A program made the translations under genes and the position numbers. Positions 1 to 6,996 of a stretch of 12,851 nt of DNA are shown piece after piece. Below the pieces are notes generated by a model. It did no database searches. It was not told the DNA's origin and worked only from the letters and a program-made list of their open reading frames with translations. Origin of the DNA: Cytophagales bacterium (lineage in GTDB: Bacteria > Bacteroidota > Bacteroidia > Cytophagales > ES-bin-26); the NCBI GenBank assembly GCA_014379925.1, contig JACMKY010000589.1, forward strand, positions 1 to 12,851. The letters are read 5' to 3'. Every line of letters starts with the position of its first letter. Position 1 is the first letter of the stretch.

Positions 1-52
1 CCTGGTTAAGTTTTCCCCCGCTGTCTTTTCCAACCTAACCCTTTCCGACCCC

Positions 53-2089
53 ATGCCAAAAAAAAACCACTCCCTGACGCGGCAAGTGACCCTGTCGGCC
101 TTGATGCTGCTTGCCGGCGCGGTCGCCGCCGCCCAACCGAAGGGCTGGACGCCCGAAACGATGATTTCGTTCAAACGCGTGGGCGAAACGGCGCTTTCCC
201 CGGACGGCAAATGCGTCGTCTACGCGGTTTCCACCCCGGTGATGGCGGGGGAGAAATCAGAATTTCTGACGCACCTCTGGCTGGTGAGCACCGACGGCAA
301 AACCAATTATCCCCTCACCCGGGGCGAAAAATCGTGCACCAACCCGAAGTTCTCGCCGGATGGCCAGTACCTGAGCTTCGCCTCCGCGCGCGGAAAGGAG
401 GGAAAAAACCAGCTTTACCTGTTGCGGCTGAGCGGGGGAGAGGCCGAACCCGTTACGCCCGCGAAAGCGGACGTGGGCACCTACGCGTGGTCGCCCGACG
501 GCCAACGCCTCGCCTTCGTGATGGCCGATTCGCTGACCTTTCAGCAGGAAAAAGACCAGAAGGAGAAAAGGGACGTGCGCGTGGTGGACGCCCGGCCGGA
601 CTACCAACACCTCTACACGGTGGCCATTCGAGCCGATGCGGGCGGGCAGCATTCCGTCAAGCGGTTGACCACCGGGGATTTCCACGTGACCGAAATGGCC
701 TGGTCGCCCGATGGCCAGACGCTGGCTTTCGCCCACCAGCAAAGCCCCTCCGCCGACGCGTGGCCCACGTCCGACCTGTCGGCCGTCCCCGCCGACGGCG
801 GGGACCGCACCTCCCTGGTGGCCACGAAGGGCTCCGACATCATCCCGCTCTACTCCCCGGATGGCAAGTGGCTGGCGTTCGTCTCCGACGAGGGCAAACC
901 CACCTGGGCCCGCCGGGCGGACGTGTACGTGATGCCCGCCGGGGGAGGTACCCCGCGGAAGTTGGCGCCTACCCTCGACCAGAGTCCGGGGTTGCTCCGG
1001 TGGTCGGCCAACGGCGCCGAGATCTACCTGGCCGAGGCCAACCAGACCTCCCGCGGCGTGTTTGCCTTGCCGGTGAACGGCAACCCGCCCCGTTTGCTGA
1101 CCAGACAACCCGGCGTGTTCACCAACGCCTCCTTCAGCCAGGACGGCAAGACCGTGGCCTGCGTGTTTGCCGACGTTGAAACGCCCCCCGACGTGTGCGT
1201 AGGTCCGACGACCGACTTCAAACCCAGAAAACTGACGGCAGTGAACGCGGGCTATCCCAGCTACCCCCTGGGCAAAACCGAACTGATTAGCTGGAAGTCC
1301 AAGGACGGCAAATACGACATCGAGGGCTTGCTCACCTATCCGGTGGGTTACCGGAAGGGCAAGCCTTGCCCGCTGATCCTGAATATCCACGGCGGGCCAG
1401 CGGGGGTTTTCTCCCGCAGCTACACGGCCGGGGGAAGCATCTACCCCATCCAGGCCTTTGCCCAGGCGGGCTACGCGGTGCTCCGGCCCAACCCGCGCGG
1501 CAGCGGCGGCTACGGAGCGGACTTCCGCGCCGCCAACCTCAACGACTGGGGCTTCGGCGACTACGACGACCTGATGGCGGGCGTGGACCAGACCATTGCC
1601 ATGGGCGTGGCGCATCCCGACAGCCTGTGCGTGACCGGCTGGAGCTACGGCGGCTACATGACGTCGATGATCATCACCAAGACCAACCGCTTCAAGGCGG
1701 CCATGGTGGGCGCGGGCGTTACCAACCTGGTCAGCTTCAACGGCACGGCCGACATCCCGAGCTTCATTCCCGATTATTTCGGCGGTGACTTCTGGGACCG
1801 CCCGGAGGTGTACACGAAGCATTCGGCGATGTTCCACGTCAAGGGCGTGCGCACGCCCACGCAAATCATCCACGGGGAAGCCGACGTGCGGGTGCCGCTT
1901 TCGCAGGGCCAGGAATTGTACACGGCCCTGAAAAGGCTGGGCGTGAAAACCGAGATGATCGTCTACCCCCGCACGCCGCACGGGCCCCAGGAACCCAAGT
2001 TCATCGAAGACATCGGCCAGCGCACGCTGGGCTGGTTCGACACCCACCTGCGCCACCCGGCGGCTTCCATGGCGCAGGGCAAGAAGTGA
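53..2089 (+). CDS. Secreted S9 family peptidase (prolyl oligopeptidase / acylaminoacyl-peptidase type)
   Basis: This is a 678-residue serine peptidase that probably cleaves short peptides outside the cytoplasm. Residues 1-27 form a signal peptide: basic start, hydrophobic stretch, then AVAAAQ as the likely cleavage region. Residues 40-390 carry seven TolB/PD40-type blades, seen as repeated [FWYL]S.DG/NG motifs (LSPDGK, FSPDGQ, WSPDGQ twice, YSPDGK, WSANGA, FSQDGK). This matches the propeller that gates the active site in S9 enzymes. The C-terminal alpha/beta-hydrolase domain (about 410-670) has an HGGPAG oxyanion region, nucleophile Ser531 in GWSYGGYM, Asp611 in HGEADVRVP and His643 in TPHGP, so the triad is complete. 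The length is normal for the family. The start at 53 fits because the signal peptide follows at once. It is GC-rich and appears monocistronic, with a terminator-like repeat beginning just after its stop. The exact peptide specificity cannot be read from the sequence. Confidence 0.93.
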   Translation: MPKKNHSLTRQVTLSALMLLAGAVAAAQPKGWTPETMISFKRVGETALSPDGKCVVYAVSTPVMAGEKSEFLTHLWLVSTDGKTNYPLTRGEKSCTNPKFSPDGQYLSFASARGKEGKNQLYLLRLSGGEAEPVTPAKADVGTYAWSPDGQRLAFVMADSLTFQQEKDQKEKRDVRVVDARPDYQHLYTVAIRADAGGQHSVKRLTTGDFHVTEMAWSPDGQTLAFAHQQSPSADAWPTSDLSAVPADGGDRTSLVATKGSDIIPLYSPDGKWLAFVSDEGKPTWARRADVYVMPAGGGTPRKLAPTLDQSPGLLRWSANGAEIYLAEANQTSRGVFALPVNGNPPRLLTRQPGVFTNASFSQDGKTVACVFADVETPPDVCVGPTTDFKPRKLTAVNAGYPSYPLGKTELISWKSKDGKYDIEGLLTYPVGYRKGKPCPLILNIHGGPAGVFSRSYTAGGSIYPIQAFAQAGYAVLRPNPRGSGGYGADFRAANLNDWGFGDYDDLMAGVDQTIAMGVAHPDSLCVTGWSYGGYMTSMIITKTNRFKAAMVGAGVTNLVSFNGTADIPSFIPDYFGGDFWDRPEVYTKHSAMFHVKGVRTPTQIIHGEADVRVPLSQGQELYTALKRLGVKTEMIVYPRTPHGPQEPKFIEDIGQRTLGWFDTHLRHPAASMAQGKK

Positions 2090-2104
2090 CCCGCGGTCAG
2101 CCCC

Positions 2105-2231
2105 GGGCGGTGGGTCATTTGGGGGCGCGTACCCGAATTTTTGCCTCGCCGCAATGGGCTGATTGGGGTACGCATCGCTTACGCAAACAACCCAAAGATT
2201 CCATCTCTCAAAAAGATGGAATCTTTTCTGC
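2105..2231 (+). repeat. Dispersed intergenic repeat, copy A (core plus hairpin)
   Basis: This is one of two direct copies of an imperfect repeat of about 125 bp; the other is at 6798-6927. The two share an opening GGGCGGTGGGTCA, an 8-nt variable stretch, a 40-bp core (2126-2165 here) with only one mismatch, a more diverged linker of 28 nt, and a hairpin. The copy begins 15 bp after the S9 peptidase stop. It has no coding potential of its own; an antisense frame reading ISPLRRGKNSGTR in both copies is only a by-product of the repeat. Its position suggests a 3'-end element or terminator family. Confidence 0.85.
2194..2227 (+). terminator. Hairpin of repeat copy A, likely terminator of the S9 peptidase gene
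   Basis: A perfect 13-bp stem (2194-2206 paired with 2214-2226) encloses a 7-nt loop, CTCAAAA. The stem is A/T-rich at its base, giving A residues before and TTTT after it, so it could act in both directions. It lies about 105 bp after the peptidase stop. A second, weaker GC-rich hairpin (CCGGCA at 2235-2240 with TGCCGG at 2250-2255) follows. Termination is inferred from the structure. Confidence 0.7.
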
Positions 2232-2419
2232 TCACCGGCAGAACGGCGGTGCCGGCCGGGGGATCAGGATGCGGTTTTTCTGCCGGGTCCAAAACTTTCG
2301 CTGTCGTGGCTGTCTTTAGGCGCCCGCATAAAAATAAATACGCACGAGGGTGTACCCTTTACTCGCGTGGATAATTGTTTCGGATGCAGTGCCGCCTCGT
2401 TCTTAACGAAAATAGCGTA

Positions 2420-4936
2420 ATGATCAAAACCATTAAAAACGTATTTTCTACCCGGGAAGGGAGCATCATCACCGTACTCATCTTGTTGATGTGCAGTGTA
2501 AATCCCTTGCTGGTGGTTGACGGGTATGCCCAGTCATTGCCCATTGCACCCACTGAAACGGAGGGTTTCTGGCTTTGGAAGCTTTTGGGGCGTCTCCATC
2601 CTTCAGTCGTTCATTTTCCGGTGAGCCTGCTTTTGTTCGCGGCTCTTTTAGAACTTTTTACTTTAAAAAATTTTAACTCCAAGCTACGCCCCGGCATCAA
2701 TGTACTGATTGCTATCGGCGCTTTATCGGCGGTAGTAGCGGCTATTTTGGGCTATTTATTATCCAGTCAGGAAGCGTACGGCGGGGATATTTTAGCGATC
2801 CACCAGTGGACCGGTATTGCCACGGCTTGCCTGGGGGCGATTACCTCGTTTTTTCTTTACCGCGTTGCGCAAAGAAACCAGCTGAATCTGGTAAAAGCGT
2901 ACCGGAGTGTCCTTTTTTTTACCGCCACCGGGGTATCCGTAGCCGGTCACTTTGGTGGTTCTTTAACCCACGGCAGTGATTACCTCACCAGCGTAATTCC
3001 TGGCAGTGATGATTATCAGGGTGAATCCAAAAGCACTTTTAGCTTCACTTCCCTGAAAGGAGACACTGCCCGACTGACTCCGGAACAGGAAATGGAAATT
3101 AATGGACAAGTAAGGGCGGTATTTGCCCATAATTGCTACAGTTGCCACAGTGCTGAAAAGACGAAAGGAGACTTGCGGCTCGATAAAAAACGCCTGGCAT
3201 TCAAGGGAGGTAAATCCGGTCCGGTCATTATTCCTGGCAACCCCGGCAAAAGTGAACTGGTGCGGCGCATTACCCTGCCCCGGAACCACAAAGAAGCCAT
3301 GCCCTCTAAAGAAAAAAAGCTAACGGAAGATGAGATAGCACTGATCAGTTTCTGGATTGAGAAAGGAGCTCCCTGGTCCGACGCCGCCGATCAGAAAAGC
3401 ATTTTCCGGGTTGCCAAACTCGCACACCGGGTGCCTCCACTTCCCCCTGCCACGAACAACTTGCAGAATCCCGCTGATTTGTGGGTAAACGAGTATTTCA
3501 AAAAGAAGCAGGTATCCTGGCCGGAGGCCGTAGACGAGCGGACCTATTTAAGGAGAATTTACCTGGATATCATTGGGTTGCTTCCTACCCCGGCCGAACT
3601 GGAATCATTTGCTGCCGACAACCGTCCGGATAAAAGGGCGAGGTGGGTAAGGCAATTGCTCAACCGAAACGACGATTATGCCACGCACTGGTTTAGCTTC
3701 TGGAATGATGCACTTCGGAATGACTACACCGGCACGGGATACATTACCAAAGGTCGCTTTGACATAACCAACTGGTTGTATAAGTCACTAAAATACAATA
3801 AGCCCTACAATCAGTTTGTAAAAGAGCTGATCAGCCCCAACGTAGAATCCAAAGGTTTTATTTCCGGTATTAAATGGCGCGGTACGATCAATGCAAGCCA
3901 AAGAACCGAGATGCAAGCGGCGCAAAATGTGGCCCAGGTTTTTTTAGGGCTTAATTTAAAGTGCGCATCCTGCCACGATAGTTTTATTAGTGACTGGAAA
4001 TTAGCCGATGCCTATGCCTTTGCCAATATATTCGCGGACACCACCCTGGAAATAAACCGTTGTGACAAGCCCACGGGAAAGTTTGCCAACACCCGCATTC
4101 TTTGGCAGGAGCTGGGGAGTATTGACAGTACTGCCCCCACTGCGAAAAAACTACAGCAACTGGCCGAGAACCTGACGCAACCCAAAAATGGCCGCCTGTA
4201 CCGGACCATTGTCAACCGAATATGGGCCCAAATGATGGGACGTGGTATTGTGGAACCGGTGGATGCGATGGACAACGAACCCTGGAGCCAAGACCTGCTG
4301 GATTGGATGGCCGCTGATTTTGTAAAAGGCAACTATAACCTCAAGGAATTAATTTACTTGATTGCTACTTCCCAAACCTACCAGCTTCCCTCGGTAGGAA
4401 TCAAAGATGCCAATAAAATTATCGCGCAGGATTATCAGTTCGCAGGGATGCTCCGGAGAAGAATGTTTGCCGAACAGTTTGCGGATGCGGTAAGCCGGGT
4501 GATCGAACCCGTCTTTCCAGATTCGGCCGTGCAATACAACCCCTATAAAAATGCAGCGGTTGAGCCGCCCCAATCCTTTTTTGCCAGGGCTTCACTGGTG
4601 AAAAACAACGGTTTTCTTGCCGCGCTGGGCCGGCCAAACCGGGAAACGGTTTCGACCGGAAGAGATTCCCGGGCTAACCTTCTGCAGGCACTGGAACTTA
4701 CCAACGGCGATCGATTAAATGAAGTACTGAAAAGGGGGGCGGAAAACTGGCAGAAAAAATACGAAAAAGGGGATGTAATCATCAAAGAAATTTACGGGAA
4801 AGCCTTAAACCGCCATCCATCCCCCAAAGAATTTAAGGTTGCCAACGCATTGTTGGGTGAGTCGCCTAGCCCGGAAGCTATTCAGGATTTATTTTGGGCC
4901 ATTGTGCTGCTTCCTGAATTTCAACTCATCTATTGA
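2420..4936 (+). CDS. Membrane-anchored multidomain c-type cytochrome (DUF2231, PSCyt1, DUF1549, DUF1553)
   Basis: This 838-residue protein (from the chosen start) is of the planctomycete-cytochrome type also seen in Bacteroidota. A signal or anchor segment lies at 15-36. A DUF2231-like membrane module follows (about 55-182), with four hydrophobic helices and the motif LHPSVVHFP at 59-67. Next is a cytochrome-c-like PSCyt1 domain with heme motif CYSCH at 239-243. DUF1549 (about 350-545) holds a second heme motif, CASCH, at 515-519. DUF1553 (about 585-835) includes RTIVNRIWAQMMGRGIVEP and LGRPNRETVSTGRDSR. The bulk should face the periplasm. The molecular role of DUF1549/1553 is unknown; electron transfer is inferred from the two CxxCH motifs. 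A TTG at 2375 and ATG at 2384 are in frame, but ATG 2420 gives the cleanest signal sequence. DUF1501, its usual partner, lies downstream beyond an inserted toxin-antitoxin remnant. Base composition is more AT-rich than the flanks. Confidence 0.88.
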   Translation: MIKTIKNVFSTREGSIITVLILLMCSVNPLLVVDGYAQSLPIAPTETEGFWLWKLLGRLHPSVVHFPVSLLLFAALLELFTLKNFNSKLRPGINVLIAIGALSAVVAAILGYLLSSQEAYGGDILAIHQWTGIATACLGAITSFFLYRVAQRNQLNLVKAYRSVLFFTATGVSVAGHFGGSLTHGSDYLTSVIPGSDDYQGESKSTFSFTSLKGDTARLTPEQEMEINGQVRAVFAHNCYSCHSAEKTKGDLRLDKKRLAFKGGKSGPVIIPGNPGKSELVRRITLPRNHKEAMPSKEKKLTEDEIALISFWIEKGAPWSDAADQKSIFRVAKLAHRVPPLPPATNNLQNPADLWVNEYFKKKQVSWPEAVDERTYLRRIYLDIIGLLPTPAELESFAADNRPDKRARWVRQLLNRNDDYATHWFSFWNDALRNDYTGTGYITKGRFDITNWLYKSLKYNKPYNQFVKELISPNVESKGFISGIKWRGTINASQRTEMQAAQNVAQVFLGLNLKCASCHDSFISDWKLADAYAFANIFADTTLEINRCDKPTGKFANTRILWQELGSIDSTAPTAKKLQQLAENLTQPKNGRLYRTIVNRIWAQMMGRGIVEPVDAMDNEPWSQDLLDWMAADFVKGNYNLKELIYLIATSQTYQLPSVGIKDANKIIAQDYQFAGMLRRRMFAEQFADAVSRVIEPVFPDSAVQYNPYKNAAVEPPQSFFARASLVKNNGFLAALGRPNRETVSTGRDSRANLLQALELTNGDRLNEVLKRGAENWQKKYEKGDVIIKEIYGKALNRHPSPKEFKVANALLGESPSPEAIQDLFWAIVLLPEFQLIY

Positions 4937-5048
4937 AATTAAATGCGGGCAGTCGCAAGTAAATAGGTGTATGAATTGATATATGCTTATCCGAACTTTG
5001 TAAATACAAAATGTGAACTACTAAAAATATTTTACGTAATTTGAAGAT

Positions 5049-5285
5049 ATGAAAACAGATGTAATCAACATAGACCCTGAAATCCTTGGTGGTACACCCG
5101 TATTCAGCGGAACCAGAGTACCCATAGAAACCCTTTTTGACCACCTGGAAAGTGGAATCACCATTGACGGATTCTTAGATGATTTTCCAAGTGTTACCAA
5201 AGAGCAGGTAATTCAAATATTAGAATTAGTGGGAAAGTTATTTGCCTCGGATAAGATCAAACAATTATATGAGATTGCTTCTTGA
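5049..5285 (+). CDS. DUF433 family protein, VapB-like antitoxin
   Basis: This 78-residue protein matches the DUF433 pattern: ILGGTPVFSGTRVPIETLFDHLESGITIDGFLDDFPSVTKEQVIQILEL, with the characteristic G.PV..GTRVP core and FP.VT.EQV helix. DUF433 proteins are small DNA-binding or antitoxin-like proteins, commonly encoded just before a DUF5615 PIN-like toxin. That arrangement is seen here: the next reading frame opens 17 bp before this stop and begins with a DUF5615 signature, but is truncated. The gene looks full length and in AT-rich DNA, unlike most of the window. It sits between the DUF1549/1553 gene and the DUF1501 gene. It may still be expressed as an orphan antitoxin or autoregulator, which is inference. 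The start is well placed, with GAAGAT just upstream as a weak purine-rich site. Confidence 0.85.
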   Translation: MKTDVINIDPEILGGTPVFSGTRVPIETLFDHLESGITIDGFLDDFPSVTKEQVIQILELVGKLFASDKIKQLYEIAS

Positions 5286-5355
5286 TGAAAACGTCCCCAA
5301 GCAACTGAAACGGGATATTGTAGGTCATGAAGGATTTACTGTCAGAGAGAGATGA
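5269..5355 (+). pseudogene. Truncated DUF5615 (PIN-like toxin) remnant, 28 codons
   Basis: An ATG at 5269, overlapping the DUF433 stop by 17 bp, opens a frame reading MRLLLDENVPKQLKRDIVGH and then EGFTVRER before TGA at 5353-5355. The start is the hallmark N-terminus of DUF5615 PIN-like proteins (hydrophobic strand, then LLDEN.P..L). Family members are normally about 100-120 residues, so roughly three quarters are missing, including the later acidic residues of the PIN-like fold. The stop overlaps the DUF1501 start as ATGA, so the truncation point coincides with the next gene. The stub should be inactive as a nuclease. It may now serve only to couple translation of DUF433 and DUF1501. The identification rests on the short N-terminus plus the DUF433 neighbour. 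Confidence 0.75.
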
Positions 5356-6779
5356 AGACGAACTGGAACCGGAGAGAATTTCTAAAAAATACCAGCGCGG
5401 CTACCTTGGCCGCCATGGCCGCGGGCGCTCCAATGACGAGCTTCCTGGCGGCCTGCAACCGAAAAAAAACGGTTGATGCCAAAGCCGATGCCGTTATTTT
5501 GCTTTGGATGGCGGGGGGGATGGCCCACACCGAAACCTTCGATCCGAAAAAGTACACTGTTTTTGAAAAGGGCCTGGATTCAAACCGGGTGTTGAGCACC
5601 TTTCCATCCTTTCCTACCGCCCTGGACGGGATTTCTTTTTCGGAAGGCCTTCAATCCATCGGCAAAGTGATGGACAAAGGCACCCTGATCCGGTCCTACG
5701 TAGCGGCCGACCTGGGACATATTTTGCACTCCCGGCACCAGTACCACTGGCATACCGGTTACGAACCCCCTCAAACGGTGGCCGCCCCTCACATCGGGGC
5801 CTGGATAGCCAAAGAACTTGGCCCGGTAAATCCGGTAATTCCGGCCTTCATTGACATTGGACAAAGATTTACGGTGGGGGAGGGGGAAGAATTAAAGGCT
5901 TTTCACACGGCCGGCTTCCTGGGCAATGAGTACGGTCCGTTTCTGATACCCGATCCTTCCTCCGGTTTGGATAGCGTACGGCCCCCCGTTGGCATGTCCA
6001 GTAAAAGGTTTGAAAAGCGCAACCAATTATACAATGACCTGATCAGCCACAGCCCGGTGGGTGAATTTGGCAGCGATTACCAAAAAGAATCGCTGAAAAC
6101 GTCCATGGAGCAGGCGTATATCCTTTTGAATTCTCCGGAGGCCCAAGCATTTGACTTAAGCCAGGAGCCCAAAGAGATTTATGATGTTTACAATACGGGT
6201 AAGTTTGGTTTGGGATGCCTGATGGCGCGCCGACTTACCCAACAAGGTGCCCGTTTTATCAGCGTTACGACCGAATACGAACCCTTTATGGGCTGGGATA
6301 CCCACGATAACGGGCACACCCGACTGAAAGACATGAAAAAGCAGATCGACGGACCGGTGGCCCAACTCATCAAGGACCTGGAACGCACGGGGCACCTGGC
6401 GCGTACCATTGTTATTTTAGCCAGCGAATTCAGCCGGGATATGTTGATGGAAGGTCGCCCCGGGGCCAAAGTAAAGGATCAGGTGGATCAACCCGACGTA
6501 ATTACGGACCTTAAAAACTACGGTATGCACCGCCACTTTACCGATGGCGGCTCTATTCTGATGTTTGGCGGCGGTATTAAAAAAGGGAATGCCTACGGTA
6601 AAACGGCGGATGAAAGGCCTTGTAAAACCATTGAAAAGCCGATAAAAATAGACCAGATCCACCAGACCATTTACCACGCGCTGGGCATCCTTGGCGATGC
6701 GCACTACGTAGTGGAAGAACGGCCATTTTATACCACGCCGGATGGGTTGGGTAAACCCGTCATGGCGTTGTTCGCTTAA
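5352..6779 (+). CDS. DUF1501 family protein, Tat-exported lipoprotein
   Basis: This 475-residue member of DUF1501 is distantly related to the alkaline phosphatase/sulfatase superfamily. The N-terminus has a twin-arginine motif, NRREFLK (residues 6-12), an alanine-rich hydrophobic stretch, and a lipobox LAAC ending at Cys35. It is therefore likely exported folded by Tat and lipidated. The opening strand ILLWMAGGMAHTETFDPKKY (49-68) is the typical DUF1501 start. Later landmarks are WDTHDNGHTRLKDMKKQID, VILASEFSR and HRHFTDGGSILMFGGGIKKG. The reaction is unknown. DUF1501 genes commonly pair with DUF1549/1553 genes, and here that partner lies upstream, separated by about 415 bp with the toxin-antitoxin remnant. 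The start overlaps the remnant's stop (ATGA), favouring translational coupling. Length is typical. Composition is AT-richer than the genes to the right. Confidence 0.9.
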   Translation: MKTNWNRREFLKNTSAATLAAMAAGAPMTSFLAACNRKKTVDAKADAVILLWMAGGMAHTETFDPKKYTVFEKGLDSNRVLSTFPSFPTALDGISFSEGLQSIGKVMDKGTLIRSYVAADLGHILHSRHQYHWHTGYEPPQTVAAPHIGAWIAKELGPVNPVIPAFIDIGQRFTVGEGEELKAFHTAGFLGNEYGPFLIPDPSSGLDSVRPPVGMSSKRFEKRNQLYNDLISHSPVGEFGSDYQKESLKTSMEQAYILLNSPEAQAFDLSQEPKEIYDVYNTGKFGLGCLMARRLTQQGARFISVTTEYEPFMGWDTHDNGHTRLKDMKKQIDGPVAQLIKDLERTGHLARTIVILASEFSRDMLMEGRPGAKVKDQVDQPDVITDLKNYGMHRHFTDGGSILMFGGGIKKGNAYGKTADERPCKTIEKPIKIDQIHQTIYHALGILGDAHYVVEERPFYTTPDGLGKPVMALFA

Positions 6780-6797
6780 AAGTTGAGCCGGCATTCG

Positions 6798-6927
6798 GGG
6801 CGGTGGGTCATCCGGATTCGCGTACCCGAATTTTTGCCTCGCCGCAACGGGCTGATTGACGGGTATTCATTGCTCACCGGACCAACCCGAAGCTTCCATC
6901 TTTTTGTTAAGATGGAAGCTTTTCTGC
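6798..6927 (+). repeat. Dispersed intergenic repeat, copy B (core plus hairpin)
   Basis: This is the second direct copy of the repeat at 2105-2231. It begins 18 bp after the DUF1501 stop, in the same orientation relative to its upstream gene as copy A. The core at 6819-6858 differs from copy A by one base in 40. The linker before the hairpin is 31 nt, against 28 in copy A, and only partly conserved. The two copies flank the AT-richer gene block. No further copy was seen in the window. Confidence 0.85.
6890..6923 (+). terminator. Hairpin of repeat copy B, likely terminator of the DUF1501 gene
   Basis: A perfect 13-bp stem (6890-6902 with 6909-6921) encloses a 6-nt TTTGTT loop and is followed by further T residues. 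Compared with copy A, the pair A2198-T2222 is replaced by C6893-G6918, a compensatory change that supports a folded structure. It lies between convergent genes and may serve both strands. Confidence 0.7.
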
Positions 6928-6931
6928 CGAT

Positions 6932-6979
6932 CAGCACCCGGCGCCGGTTGGTTGCGCAACCCCCGGCGTCCGTGTGCTG
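6932..6979 (-). other. GC-rich imperfect palindrome just past the transglycosylase stop
   Basis: The 48-bp segment folds as an interrupted hairpin: CAGCAC/GTGCTG (6932-6937 with 6974-6979), CGCCGG/CCGGCG (6942-6947 with 6963-6968) and GGTT/AACC around a GCGC loop (6950-6961). It lies 17 bp downstream of the minus-strand transglycosylase stop. No T tract follows on the minus strand, so it is not a canonical terminator; it could protect the 3' end of the transcript. Confidence 0.45.
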
Positions 6980-6996
6980 ACTACGGCTACAACTGC

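Noticed and set aside
257..2056. A 599-codon open frame antisense to the S9 peptidase gene
   Set aside because: It is a shadow frame produced by high GC at third codon positions. It has no recognisable domain, while the plus frame has a signal peptide, propeller and complete catalytic triad.
1963..2175. Small antisense ORF sharing ISPLRRGKNSGTR with another at 6776-7138
   Set aside because: The shared peptide is only the antisense translation of the two repeat copies. The flanking residues are unrelated, so it is not evidence of a protein family.
4970..5048. Possible promoter upstream of DUF433 (TTG at about 4976 and GAACTTTG)
   Set aside because: The spacing is too short and the TA of the TAnnTTTG box is missing, so the match is too weak to list as a promoter.
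2105..6927. Transposon or integrative element bounded by the two repeats
   Set aside because: The repeats are direct and imperfect. There is no transposase, integrase, target-site duplication or tRNA gene, so calling it a mobile element is not supported; only recombination potential is noted.
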